64,000 nucleotides of DNA, taken from contig WHUZ01000003.1 in assembly GCA_015179045.1 (NCBI GenBank), positions 372,001 to 436,000 of the forward strand. Reading direction: 5' to 3'. Within the stretch, counting starts at the first letter, position 1, and each line of letters starts with the position of its first letter. The notes below the pieces were generated by a model. The model saw nothing but the letters and a program-made list of their open reading frames with translations. It was not told where the DNA came from and ran no database searches. This document shows positions 33,335 to 45,800 of the stretch, piece by piece. Position numbers and translations under genes: made by a program. Origin of the DNA: Kalaharituber pfeilii (lineage: Eukaryota > Ascomycota > Pezizomycetes > Pezizales > Pezizaceae).

Positions 33335-34770
33335 ACTACCCCTCGTACAAAGTAATATCATAAGTATAATAATCCATAACACTTGTATAGTAGAGGGATT
33401 TTGCAATATGCGGGTAAAGTTGCTAGAGTAATTATTAAGCAAAGTTGCCGTAGCAACGAAGTGTTTGTGGCGCAGTTAAGAGCATATATACAGCTTACCA
33501 GCAAGTATACTGGTTAAACCCCTTTTCTGGAGATTACTTGGATTTCATACCAAATCATTTTTTTATAATGCACTTCCGTCTATATTATGTTCAGACACCC
33601 CTGTATCGTTAGAATCAATGAAAATGGCTTCTCAAGCAAGTCGTGAAGCAAGAAATGCCAGCCAAACTCTACCTCTTAACCATTCGAAATGCACCCCCAG
33701 TTGAGCCAGATTTAACGCTAAGGTTGTGCCAAGAATTTTACCCAAGTCGTCGCTTGCAAAATCCCTCTACTGGGTCAGTCTCGAATTCGCCTTTTTTTTC
33801 TCCCTATGATATGCCACCGTTGCGGGATATTGAAATCCTTGCTAGCTTAAGGTTCTCTGCCAGGACTTGCAAACACACGTTGCGATGGTGTTAGTACCGC
33901 ACGGTAAGGTGGCTGCATATTGTGTTAGCAATTTTAAGTTGGAAAGAAGACTGACACCTGCAATCCAAAGGCTTGACACCTGCACCTGTCATGCAATGCA
34001 GACACTCCTATTAAGAAAGTATTAACATCAACCTTATTATTGGGAGATTGGAAAATGGCAGCTATGCATTAAGACCTGGCACTTTACTCTATTGGCACAG
34101 CAGTACCGAAAAAAATATTATTGTACTAACTAGACAGCGCCACGTTATTATAATCAAATGTGTGCACATTGAGTTTCCTTGGAATTTATGCGTCTCTCCG
34201 GCGTTCTAGAAGACATCTCCCTTTGTTCCATCTCAATTAAATGTATACAAACAAGTATCGATATCCCACAATGAACAGCATAGAACTGTTCACAAGAACG
34301 CACTGAAACCTGCATGCTCCCGAGAGTCGCCCCAATCAAATGAACCTGCAGGCTTTCACATGATCGCCAAGTGTGCTGCCTGATCAAGGTGCTGCGGCAG
34401 TAGCTTTGTACTAGCAAGAGATCGTACATCGCAATTATCAGGTTCAAGAATGCATATTCAATTGCAGTCATAAGCGGTAGTCTAGTTCAAAACTGGCTCA
34501 ATTGAGCTGCGAAGTACTACACGTATGTATTTACATTTTGTCCAACAGTTTATCTCTCACTGATGCAAACATACACTTACAATAACCTGGTATGCAGTCA
34601 TATGTTGCATAAAATCTTGAGCCTAAGTTACATACTGCCCGCAACCAGAGTTGATTTTGATGCAGATGTATCGCAGTCAAAAGCGGCGACCGCTTTGAGG
34701 AGCTGTATTATTAGCAACGGTAACGTCTAGTCTCATAGCAACGTCATGGCCTTCTAGAAGTATGAGCAAG

Positions 34771-34862
34771 GTCCCCATATCATACAGATAATGCTCATAG
34801 TATGTCCTGACGAATAGCTGCAAGCGGGGTTATGTGATTTTATAACAAAGAAAAAAAAAGGT
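34771..34862 (+). mobile_element. Probable A-tailed family 1 retroposon copy
   Basis: The 3' part GAATAGCTGCAAGCGGGGTTA matches the GAACAGCTGCATGCGGGG segment of the 37269 copy and the GCGGGGTTACGTGAC of the 15803 copy. It is followed by TTTATAAC and an A-rich tail. The unique part, counted from GTCCCC, is about 68 bp, close to the 67 bp of the 15803 copy. The flanking duplication is weak (AAGGTC only), so the ends are uncertain. Confidence 0.55.
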
Positions 34863-35412
34863 CTGTATCTGCTGCCCCGAGCTGATGTTGCAGTACCTTA
34901 CAGCACTCCACTCACAAAACATACCGTGCCAAATAATAGGAATTCAACGTAGGTATCATGTCGACAATATGACAATTCAGGCTGTTACAGAGGCCTGGAT
35001 ATTAGGACAGCACTTTACATGAGATTCGAAACGTTCTCATCGCCGCATTGCTCACTCTGGTATCAGAGTGCAAACTGTTCCGCTAGCCTGGGGTCCGAAA
35101 TTGCTACCCTAATTAACGTAAGAGTCCTGATTTACGAGACTAGGTTAACGTTAGTATGGTTGTTTCACACAAAACAACGTGTTCAAGTACAAGGCCAGAT
35201 AACTGACAATTCGCCAGAGGATGAATACGTGTCTCCATCCACCAGTTCATGCCATTTTTCCGTAGAATAACCAAGACCTACAAAAGAGCGATATTTGATA
35301 CCATTACTGCCACCCATCACCTCCCCACGCTTCTCAAATGAACATGATCTACAGTGGCCATGCTGATCGTGATCTCCATAGATGGGAGCACAACCCGATT
35401 GGGTGTAAAAAA

Positions 35413-35425
35413 CTAGTCTGGTTGC
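35413..35425 (+). repeat. Dispersed motif copy CTAGTCTGGTTGC
   Basis: Exact match to 33322-33334. Confidence 0.65.
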
Positions 35426-36880
35426 ATGTCAGAACTTCCAAACTAAGTAAAGGTAGATGAATTTACCGGTACACTAGAGTCATACGTACAAGAGTCTGAC
35501 TGAGATCTTAATAGGCTCAAACAACTCGGAGTTCATGCCGTAGCTAAAACTACAACAAACTTGAAGGCATCATCCTTCCATAATCGAAGCCAGTGCGTAA
35601 TACCGTGTGTAGGGGCACAAGGCCTCTAGTATTGAGGCTGCATTGTAGGCAATAGCAGTGAGACTGATGCTAACCCCGCTATTGAATAAGATCATGGATC
35701 AACATACTTAATTTTGTACTGCTACAAACTGCACTTTTAAGTAGCTCTCCTCACGAAGTGCAATTAACCTTCTGGACGCCCATACAATAATCTGCTCCAG
35801 AAAAAGATCGTGGTCAATTCTGAAGGCCTGTCTATCCGGTCACGTGTTTTGACGACACTTGCTTCATGGCTTGTGCTGGGGGCAATGCTCTTGTCTACGA
35901 CAGCTAAGTAGAGGACAGGAGAGAACATTAGTTTGTAGGATTGCTGGTGGGCACAGCCATGGAACTACCAAACGAGATTATACCTATGATATTTCAGACT
36001 GGGAACGTTCGACAACAACGGACCCAATTAATAAGTACAAATGATATTTCCTGCAGCTATGCACTGTACATGTAACATACATCTGTTGCATCCCATAGCT
36101 ACTACTTCGATTGTGCAGCCGTCTTGCAATTGTACGTTCGCCTTGCATGGGGTCGATATCAACTGCAGCTGGGAGCACATCTCTAGCCCGATAACATATG
36201 GTAACTGCAGTTTACAGGTTCCAGGCGAGCTCTTTTACTAGAATTGAGAGGACAAGGTGGAGTAATCTATCACCACAATCGCTAGGTTGCCAGTACTGCT
36301 TATGGGCAACGCGATATTGCGGCATGCACATATGATAGCAAATGCTTCAGAACTACAGTATTGTCTAGCTAATAATATGTCCAGTAATCACAGTTGTGGG
36401 CACAACTAGGCCTGCTTTGGATCCCACAGCCTGCAATCTGGGATATTATTGTGCTATTGGAACATGTCCATGTAAGCGTACCTAGCTGGCCGGGTCTTTT
36501 AGAGGTCGTTGACGAGATTAAGGCACCGCAGTTCCAACGTTCCGCGCGAGCTACACTTGACACATGCACTGGCTTATATATACAAACATTTGGCCGAGTC
36601 CGTAAACGGGCCCGACGTGTCAAGATTGGATACCGAGAGTATGGAGGCATGAGCCCTGTTAGCATTAGGCTAAGACAGACCTGCCAGCACGAAATGATCT
36701 TACTGGGCATAAGTCGCGACCACTATGATGTTATAATTACTAAATCCAGTAGGAATGCTATCCACTGCCGTCTATTAGTCAGCAAATATGCAGCTGGCGG
36801 CCAAAAGCAGAACTGAAGACTAATATAATAGCATCGAGAACCCATACAAATTATGAGGCCGTTTTCGTTTCCCCATTAAA

Positions 36881-36960
36881 TACTAGCCCGTAAAATATGT
36901 ATTCGGACAGAGGGTACTAATGCACATTATGCGCTATGTCCGAATACATATTTTACTAGC
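36881..36960. repeat. Foldback: perfect 20-bp inverted repeat
   Basis: GTAAAATATGTATTCGGACA at 36890-36909 is exactly complementary to 36937-36956, with a 27-base loop. ACTAG occurs just outside the left arm and overlapping the end of the right arm. Absence of mismatches suggests recent origin or maintenance, e.g. a tiny MITE. Confidence 0.9.
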
Positions 36961-37257
36961 AAGTACCAGAGTATTGCTTATGGCCAGGCTCATTGTCTGC
37001 TCCAGAAACGTATCAAATCATGTTTATATGTAGTTCAGATACATCCATGCTCGAAGTCTAGAGACTCTAGATTTGAGTCTGTGGAACATAATTACATATA
37101 GCTATATACAAGTTGACTTTCAACACTTGGAGCAGCTGTACGCAGGAGTAGCATGCTAGTAAATAAATAAGGATCACGCCAGCTACCCTCAAGTAGGACA
37201 ATGGCGATGGTGGAAGGTGTCTAGTACACGTCGCATTGGTGAGCACGTACATAGTCA

Positions 37258-37351
37258 TCGGGCCCAGCCTGCCCTGCCATGACGAACAGCTGCATGCGGG
37301 GACACGTGACAAGCAAAAAAAAAAAAAAAAAAAAAAAAAGTCGGGCCCAGC
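37258..37351 (+). mobile_element. A-tailed short retroposon (family 1) with 11-bp TSD
   Basis: Exact direct repeat TCGGGCCCAGC at 37258-37268 and 37341-37351. The 72-bp insert begins CTGCCCTGCCATGACG, contains GCATGCGGGGACACGTGAC, and ends in about 25 A. Relative to the 15803 copy, the 5' end is shorter. Confidence 0.88.
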
Positions 37352-38158
37352 GAGCAGGTGAGTTGTTCTGGAACATGCGTGCAGCTCATTGCATCTGAAG
37401 CAAAACTGCCAGCGCAGGGTATCGATAGTTCTGGTCTTGGACTATCGACTGTCGTCTTCCTACTCGATTTGGGCATGACAATTACGAAATGTCAACCGCC
37501 CCCATTTCACCCTCACCCTCACATACACCATGGCCTTTCTCCTTAGGGGTATCGCAATCTTGCTATTCGCCGCTTTCAGATAGAAAAGCTTTCTATGTTG
37601 TCATATAGGACAACACATCTGTGTCAGTTGGTCATGCTCAACTCTGTCTTTACGTTGGATATACTGGAAGGGGCCGATGATAACATACATCTGCGTCCCT
37701 AAGGGTTATACTTTCACTTTGAGTTCAAGTCCTAATAGGCCAACTGTTTTCCAAATGTTGAGTGCTAGTCTGGTTAAGTACCTAGCTATAGCGAGAAAAT
37801 GATTATATCACAATCCAGCCAGAACACCCCAGCAATGTACCCTGGCTACATTTCGATCCCCATGACGAGCCTGAATACGAGGAGATGCGTCCCTACCTTA
37901 AAGTTGCAGCTAGACAGTTGATAGTTAGCTGTCCGAGTGTCTGCTGAGCTGCTTTTGGTCGCCAAAGTTTATTAATCGAGGTACCGCGGGAGCAGGCCAG
38001 AGGCTAATTAACGTTGGCAATGTTCTCATACTCCCACCAACCGTAGTCGTACAGTACGTACAAGTCGAGCATCAGCTGAAGTCGCTTTCAGGATAATTCT
38101 ATACTCAATGATGTTAGGACTGTGCCCCTGCAATACAGTATCTAGATCTAGTCAGCGC

Positions 38159-38173
38159 CTGGTTACGAGACTA
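38159..38173 (+). repeat. Dispersed motif copy CTGGTTACGAGACTA
   Basis: Identical to 13162-13176 and followed by ATCTAG. Confidence 0.6.
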
Positions 38174-38985
38174 ATCTAGATCTACTAAACACAAATGTTT
38201 CCCGACAGATATTACTTTCACTGTGTAACCGAACTCTAATTTCTCCCAGTGGCGAATGGGAACTTTCCTGCGCAAGTTCCCATTATCCCACTGATGCACG
38301 ACTAACCTAGCTTTTAGTATATTACACTTCCAAATGAACGCGAGCTCTTATGGCCAGACAACGTCGGGGATATAGTTATGAATTGAACTTGAATGCATGC
38401 GAGAAACTATTCCTATCTTGCTCGACTACCCTTTTTCAATTTCCTGGGCACCGGTCTATATAATTCTTGTCTTCTTTCAATCCGAAGTTCCGCCGTTCAG
38501 CGTGGCAAACCACTAGCCGGGACTTTGTAGCTCTCTTGGGGGATACGGCCTTCATCTCCGCAGGCTGGCCAGTAATATAAGTGGGCGGCTAGGGCTGCCA
38601 AGCTTTGATGCCAAGTACTCTAGACAATCAGAAAATCATGATTTCATGAAGTCAAGTCATGTCTGAATCACACAGGATCGTTAACGCAAAGCGAACATAT
38701 CGAGAAAGGACTTACCGAAGCCATATATGTCAGCCTGCTCTAATGCCCAGAGTCTATGTCAAGCTAAAAGCAAAAACTCCGCTTGAATGATCGGTGTATT
38801 CACTTGTCACAGCTCAGAGCTCGAAGATGCAATGGGAGTCTGGCCTTGAGCCGGGGTGGGCTCAAGTACGGCTCACCGTTATTCAATTCATTTGCCATGT
38901 CATACCTACAGTAGGACAGGCATTTCCCCACTGCAACATGCGGACTTATATAGCTGCAGTAGATACTCAATGTAGCAAAAGTGTT

Positions 38986-39000
38986 TCGTGCCCAGACTAT
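38986..39000 (-). repeat. Dispersed motif copy TCGTGCCCAGACTAT
   Basis: Identical to 29193-29207. Confidence 0.6.
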
Positions 39001-39477
39001 TATTTTTCCGCCTCTGCCTTGGTTTGGCCGTACTACACAGTAGCTACAGTGGGCACTTTAAAGGCTTTGCGCAAACACAAAAATCAAGTATATGTTAAGG
39101 TGCCAACCACACATCTATGGAAGAAATCAGCCAGAATGGGAAGTCATCTGTGATCCACCCATGTAGACAATCCTGCTCACAATGGCTAATGTGGACTAGA
39201 ATACCGCCTGTATATAACATGATTGTGAAATGGAGGAATTGTGCAGTTCATGGAATGAGGGTTCATCAAGCGGCTAGGTTCTTTCAGTGAGGGCGCTAGC
39301 TGGCAACAGAATCATCCTAGCATATTCAAAACAAACTCTACTGTGATCCAACTAAGTTGAAAATCGTGGCCAGAGGTCTTACGCTCCCAAAATCGCCTAA
39401 GGTGTGTTATGCAATGCTTCTTTCGTACCGCTCCCAAAATCGGCTCTGATGGGCTCATATGTTATCAGTGAGGATGG

Positions 39478-39490
39478 ACAACCAGACTAG
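39478..39490 (-). repeat. Dispersed motif copy (reverse complement, one mismatch)
   Basis: ACAACCAGACTAG, differing from the 4119 copy only at the first base. Confidence 0.6.
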
Positions 39491-41133
39491 AAAAAAGATT
39501 CATAGGCGCATTAACTTCTAGAATTCATAGTCTGATTGCAGAATTCAGGTAATCTGGTTGGCACAAATTCGCATTGTTATCCACACTTTTTGGAACCAAC
39601 CTATCGGACGTCCCCCGCTGGCGGAACCCAACACAGAGATCAACATCATCTAATTGCACACGGGCGGCTTGTGCTTCAAGAGCCTCACTGTAGCTGTTAA
39701 CATAACAGGCGGGCGAGGAATTCCCGAATTCACACAAATGTGATTCTCCATCAAACTTTACAATACTTTATGAAATATCTGATTTCAACTGCTGATATTT
39801 GCTCTGCGAACTGGCCATTGTTTCGAGGAACACAACTCTTTGACGATGACGATGACGGGTAATCCCCTACTCCACGCATGCCGCAAGGATTTTGGTCTTG
39901 CTTCCTTGGATTCACATTTCTATATAACGTAACCGACGATCAAATGGGTGTATTAGAATGGTGCACATCGCGAATCCTTGCACCTGCATTTGCACAGCCC
40001 CATTTATCATTATCTCAAATTGATTTCCGACGTGCCAAGTCCACTATGGTCATCTCTCCGCTTTTGGGCGCTTGGTTATGGTAAACATCCTTTCTTCGAC
40101 GTAAAATGGAACAATGTATGCATTATGGGATTACTTCATCATACACTAATCAATATAATAAGAGAACCGTAGATTGGTTTGGAAGTAAAAATGCTCATGA
40201 CGGAGCCTTCCGATGGGCATTGAATTGCTTCATCTCATCAAGCTTTTCGGGCAACCGCGAAAACAGGGGCAAACCGCTAGAACTTCCGGTCTCAAATTTT
40301 TTTTTTTTTTTTTTTATTGTCAAGGTCAAAGCAGGATTTTTGGAATTCTTGCTTTTTTGCTCGTGTCGCGGTCTTTGCAATTGAAGTAAATCTGATGCGT
40401 GCGACATATGGTTACAATTTATTGCAGCATCCTGTAGTAAGTTATGGAATATCAATGGTTAGGAGTGCGTCTTGGAAATTAAAGACGCTAGCGCTGGTGT
40501 GAGCACCATATTTTGACCCTAAATTCATGTTGGTCCATGTTGAACCTATGCCATCGCCATCAATATGTCCGATTGTTGAGTTTCGTGAAGATTGCCGTCG
40601 CGTAATTAAGCGGGCTACCGTATAATGAGATGATTGCAACCAAAAAAATTTCATTTATATATATTTTCATTTTATTGTACTTTTTTTTCTTTTATACCGC
40701 TAGCTACCAGCTTCATTGGGGTGAGACTGGCGTCATTCGTTATTGGTCGAAGTATTTAATTGAAAGAGCTTGAGATGTTGGCAGCTGGGATAGATTTGTA
40801 AGTTTAAGTGAGATTTTGGGTTTGGCTATTTGTGGAGATAATCCGATCTAGGCTCATAGCCAGAATCCGGCCTGAAAATTGCCTATGGTTATACTGCAGC
40901 TGGTAGTAACATGACTATCTCATTCTTAGATTTAATATGCAGTTGTCCATCGTTGCCTCCTAGTTGTTGCTGAGGCTCGAAGCCGAGACATGATATCAAG
41001 GACATATGTAGGTAGGAATTTGATTCATTTGATTGAATGACTGAATTGCTGAGAATGAAGAAAGAGATGATCGGGAGCACAATACTACAGCCATGCAGCT
41101 GTTATGTAAGTACTTATGTAGTAAGTTATGCAG

Positions 41134-41145
41134 TAGTCTGGTTGC
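41134..41145 (+). repeat. Dispersed motif copy TAGTCTGGTTGC
   Basis: Twelve of the 13 bases of the consensus are present. Confidence 0.6.
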
Positions 41146-41270
41146 TAAGCAGCGTCAACTACTTACCAAATCAAGTATCACCATACTACGCCGTTTAGGA
41201 GTGTAAGGGCACAGCTTGTTTTGAGTGCCTGGTACAGATGCGGAGGCAAGAGTGGTGATGTCCACGATGG

Positions 41271-41271
<1 letters not shown>

Positions 41272-41305
<34 letters not shown>

Positions 41306-41312
41306 CGGGGGG
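41272..41312 (+). repeat. G34 homopolymer tract
   Basis: An uninterrupted run of 34 G, one C, then six G. The overlapping polyproline/polyglycine frames are artefacts of the tract. The run is capable of G-quadruplex formation and prone to sequencing or assembly length error. Confidence 0.9.
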
Positions 41313-42876
41313 CGATGGTGATGCATGCCATGATGTGACGGAAATGGCAGCAGCTCATCGCCGCTCAACGTGCTTGTACTTGACGCATACATATGCCCCA
41401 TTGCACTGGACGGGAGTGACGCCCCTCTCGCTCGGGATATATCAAGCAGAGTGCTGTACAGTTACAGGGCTAGAACCTGCTCCTAAGGGCTTGCGATTCC
41501 GGGCACCGTGCTTGGTCAATCCACGCAATCCTGAAGGCTGGGAGCATAAACAAGGTGTAACTGGACTTCTAGGTGCAGTTTGCAGTTCTGCTCTTGTGTC
41601 CAGGCTCTGCGCGGTACGTGGGGCGTACTTAGTTAGTTCCGGTGCTCGTGAAGGTAGCTGAGCCATAACGGAGACGGCGGTAATTGTTTGTTGCGGGAAG
41701 CACTGACGCTCGTTACATATCATAGCACTCGCCGCTTCAGTAGCGATGGGCGCCAGTACAGTATAGGGCACAAGCAAACGGCCGCGGCGCGTACAAGCTA
41801 GCAACTACTGGAGTTGGTGCAGCGCCATGGAATGAGGTACTGTAACCCCCTGTGCTCAATACAAACTTAGTCTGACTTTTTCCTTTAAATTACTTTGGTC
41901 CCCCTAAAGAGGTTGGACTTCCGAACAGCTCTACTTGCCCGTATTGCTTTCTCCATTCTCTTCCTCACCAAAGGGAGTACCTATTTTCTTCCTTTTTTTT
42001 TCTGTGATGAATTGAAAAAAGGAAGGGAAAAAGGAAAATAGTATACCAAAAAAAGAAAAAAGCAAATCGAAAAAAAAAAAAAAAAAAAAAAAAAAACTAC
42101 CAGTCACTCTCTGAATACCAAACCAAGCAAGCAATCCAGTCCTTCATTGTGCTCTGAATCGAGAGTCGAACAGTCCTTTACGCTCGCAGTTGTCAGCCCA
42201 TTCCATAGGCAGGCTTCCATTTCATCCCAGCCTCATAGCATATTGCACCAAAACCTGCAATCAAAACGTCCTATGTTATTTCATCTGGGGATTACCATTC
42301 CATTTTTTTGAACAAAGAAAAAAGGAAAAGAGGAAGTGCCTTCGGAAAAGCCTTCACGCTAGTTTCAAAGTTTGTTTCTCCCAGCCCCATCATCAACCGG
42401 ACGCATCTATAATCCAGCGTTGTCCATTCAAAGACCACTGTCTGTGGATGATTGGTACGTGTACAGCACTTCATATCACAGTCCGCGCTGGACTGAAAAG
42501 GAAAAGGAGGGCTTCAGCAATACGTGAACGGGACAAACAGATTATTTCAGTACTAATACATCACCAGCAGCACAAATTTGTTTGATCAAGTGTACGTCCC
42601 CCTCAAGCCTGCTGCTGAATAGTGAGCGGCACTGCCACACAGGATCTACAAATGCTTACCTAGCGTCCTCTATTTAGACAAAATACTCCATTGACTCGAC
42701 AATCTGGATCAATCCATGTCAGGGCACCCCGGAGGGGAGAAACCAAAGTCGAACCCTCGTCCAGGTGCTCCACAAATGACTCTTGACACATCACAGGTAT
42801 GCCCCGTAGCCTTCTACTTCGTTCTGGAAGGCCACAGGGCTCATTGCTGATTGTTGGTTGATTATAGAGCACTATC
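41313..42876. other. Upstream region of the Ca2+-ATPase gene
   Basis: Includes a long A-tract (about 42069-42096) and mixed A-rich DNA with no TSD detected. The final 80 bp before the ATPase ATG contain possible 5' UTR intron signals (a GTATGC at 42796 and an ATTATAG at 42861-42867), which were not resolved. Confidence 0.4.
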
Positions 42877-45800
42877 ATGGCTGATGGTTCAGGGGACACC
42901 GTATCTCATACAACGTTGTCGCAGCCTAATGCGAAATCTGGGACAACAGGTGATAATCGTCTTCATGTTCCAGGTAGTCAATCACGTGGAGATTCTTTAG
43001 ATTCCCCTCTCACAGCTTCTTCCTTAGGTGGAGAGACCCTCCACGCCCCTGCGACGAGCAATGGGACCACCACGACCCAGGATGACCAGGATCCATTGAA
43101 GCCAATTTCTGGGCAAGAAAAAGAATTTGATGTGGAAGATAATAAGTTTGCATTTACACCAGGGCAACTCGGAAAGCTTCTGAACCCGAAATCTCACGAT
43201 GCCTTTAGAGCTCTCGGAGGCTTGGAAGGGTTGGAGAGGGGCTTGCGAACTAATCGGACAACAGGTTTGAGCCTGGATGAGGATCTCTTGGATGGAGTTA
43301 TCACGTTCGATGAGGCTGTTAATGGAACTTCAATATCAGCACCTGCGGACCGGTCTACGCCGCCTCCTACAGGTCATTCAAGTGGCTCTTTCTCAGACCG
43401 TATCAGGTGCCTAGGGAACAACGTGCTTCCAGAGAAAAAGGCCAAATCTATCTGGCAGCTTATGTGGATCGCATTCAACGACAAGATTTTGATTCTGTTG
43501 TCAGTTGCTGCCGTGATATCTTTGGCATTGGGTCTGTATCAAACATTTGGAGTGAAACATGAAGATGGCGCAGCCAAAGTTGAATGGGTGGAAGGTGTCG
43601 CTATCATTGTGGCTATCTTGATCGTTGTGATGGTGGGCGCTGGTAATGACTGGCAGAAAGAGCGCCAATTTGTCAAACTCAACAAGAAGGCAAGTTGTGA
43701 GAATTGTACCTTATTGATGAAATACTAACATGAAATTATTGATCGTTATCACAGAAAGAAGACCGTGTTATTGATGTTACTCGTTCCGGTAAAGATATGC
43801 AAATCTCTGTTTACCACGTTTTGGTTGGTGACGTTGTGCATTTGAAACCTGGTGATCTTATTCCTGTGGATGGTATCTTTATTTCTGGGCATGGCGTAAA
43901 ATGTGACGAATCATCCGCTACAGGTGAGTCCGATCAAATGAAGAAAACTGCAGCAGATGAGGTGTGGGGGCAGATGCAGTCTGCCGGTGCCTATGAGAAA
44001 CTTGACTGTTTCATCATCTCTGGCAGCAAAGTTCTCGAGGGTGTTGGAACTTTCCTGGTTACCAATGTCGGTGTTCACAGCAGTTTTGGCAAAACAATGA
44101 TGGCTCTAAGAGAAGATTCGGATGCAACACCCCTTCAAATGAAACTGAACAATCTTGCGGAGGCCATTGCAAAGCTTGGAGGAGGTTCCGCGTTACTTTT
44201 GTTCTTGGTTCTCCTAATCAGGTTCCTCGTCAATCTCAGGGGTTCTACAGCTACAAGCGATGAGAAGGGCCAGAACTTTATGCGAATTTTGATTACATCC
44301 ATCACAGTTGTCGTCGTTGCTGTTCCGGAAGGGCTCCCGTTGGCAGTTACGTTAGCGCTGGCGTTTGCGACCACCCGTATGTTGAAGGACAACAACTTGG
44401 TACGAGTGCTTCGTGCTTGCGAAACCATGGGAAATGCGACCACCGTCTGTTCAGATAAAACTGGTACTCTGACCCAAAATAAGATGACCGTGGTTGCTGG
44501 AACAATTGGGCTTCAAACATCCTTTGGACCTGAATGGGATTTCTCACTTGACGAGGACGCCAAAGAACAAGAGGAAAGGAAGGATTATAAACTTCCTCCG
44601 GTGTCTGGGATTGCCGACGCTAGAGACTCATTGTCCCCGGAAGTTAAGAATGTTCTTCTTCAGAGTATTGTTGCAAATTCTACGGCATTTGAGGAGGACG
44701 TTGACGGAAAAAAGGATTTCATTGGTTCAAAGACAGAAACGGCACTCTTGGGGTATGCTCGTGAGTACCTTGGCATGGGCCATCTGGCAGCAGAGCGTGC
44801 CAACTCACCGATAATTCAGCTCATTCCTTTTGACTCTGGACGAAAATGTATGGGCGCTGTGGTGAAGTTAGCCAATGGTACCTACCGGCTGTACGTCAAA
44901 GGCGCTTCTGAGATTCTTTTGGCTCAATGTACCCGAATCATTAAAGATTGTTCTGAGCCTTTAGACGATATTGTCCTCACTAGCGACAATATTGATTCTC
45001 TTAATGAGATCATTATTCAATATGCGTCTCGTTCCCTTCGAACGATTGGCCTTGTTTACAGAGACTTCCCTCAATGGCCGCCTAGTGGGGCTCGTGTTCA
45101 ATCGGACAATCATACTCAAGCTGAATTCACCGACATTTTCACGGACATGACGTTCTTTGGAGTTGTTGGTATCCAGGACCCATTGAGACCAGGTGTGAAG
45201 GAAGCCGTGGATGACTGTCGACATGCTGGTGTTGTTGTGCGAATGGTCACTGGAGACAATGTGATGACTGCCAAAGCTATTGCCAGGGATTGTGGAATTT
45301 TGACATCTGGCGGTATTGTTATGGAAGGCCCTAAATTCCGACAATTGTCTCCTCATGAAATGGAACGAATAATTCCTAGGCTGCAAGTATTAGCTAGATC
45401 CAGTCCTGAGGATAAGCGTATTCTTGTCAAGAAATTGAAGGAGCTTGGAGAGACGGTTGCTGTTACTGGAGACGGTACTAATGACGGGCCTGCTCTGAAG
45501 GGTGCAGATGTTGGATTTTCCATGGGTATTGCTGGCACAGAGGTTGCAAAAGAGGCATCAGCCATTATTCTTATGGACGACAACTTCGCGTCTATCGTGA
45601 AGGCACTCATGTGGGGCCGTGCTGTCAATGACGCAGTCAAGAAGTTTTTACAAGTAAGAATAGCAATCTCTACCCATTATATCCGTTTTCTGACACTCAG
45701 GGCTATAGTTCCAATTGACGGTTAATATTACTGCTGTGCTCACGACTTTCGTAACCGCTGTAGCAAGTGAAGAAGAGGAAAGTGTCCTGACAGCTGTACA

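Larger units (their letters stand above)
32480..36880. other. Gene-poor region with short dispersed repeats
   Basis: No gene is supported. It carries CTAGTCTGGTTGC copies at 33322 and 35413 and an A-tailed family 1 element near 34770-34860. Open frames such as plus 36394-36816 (140 codons) lack family resemblance. Confidence 0.45.
37352..41271. other. Gene-poor region
   Basis: No supportable gene. Dispersed motif copies lie at 37765, 38159, 38986, 39478 and 41134. A T21 run near 40297-40318 has no identifiable target-site duplication. Open frames (e.g. plus 38794-39153) are not recognisable. Confidence 0.45.

Noticed and set aside
37622..37745. Possible tRNA (CAGTTGGTCA and GTTCAAGTCC words)
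   Set aside because: The boxes are about 100 nt apart, the T-arm does not pair, and no acceptor stem is present.
40297..40318. T21 tract as a minus-strand retroposon tail
   Set aside because: No flanking duplication and no similarity to the A-tailed families.
41195..41661. Polyglycine/polyproline open frames
   Set aside because: Artefacts of the G34 tract.
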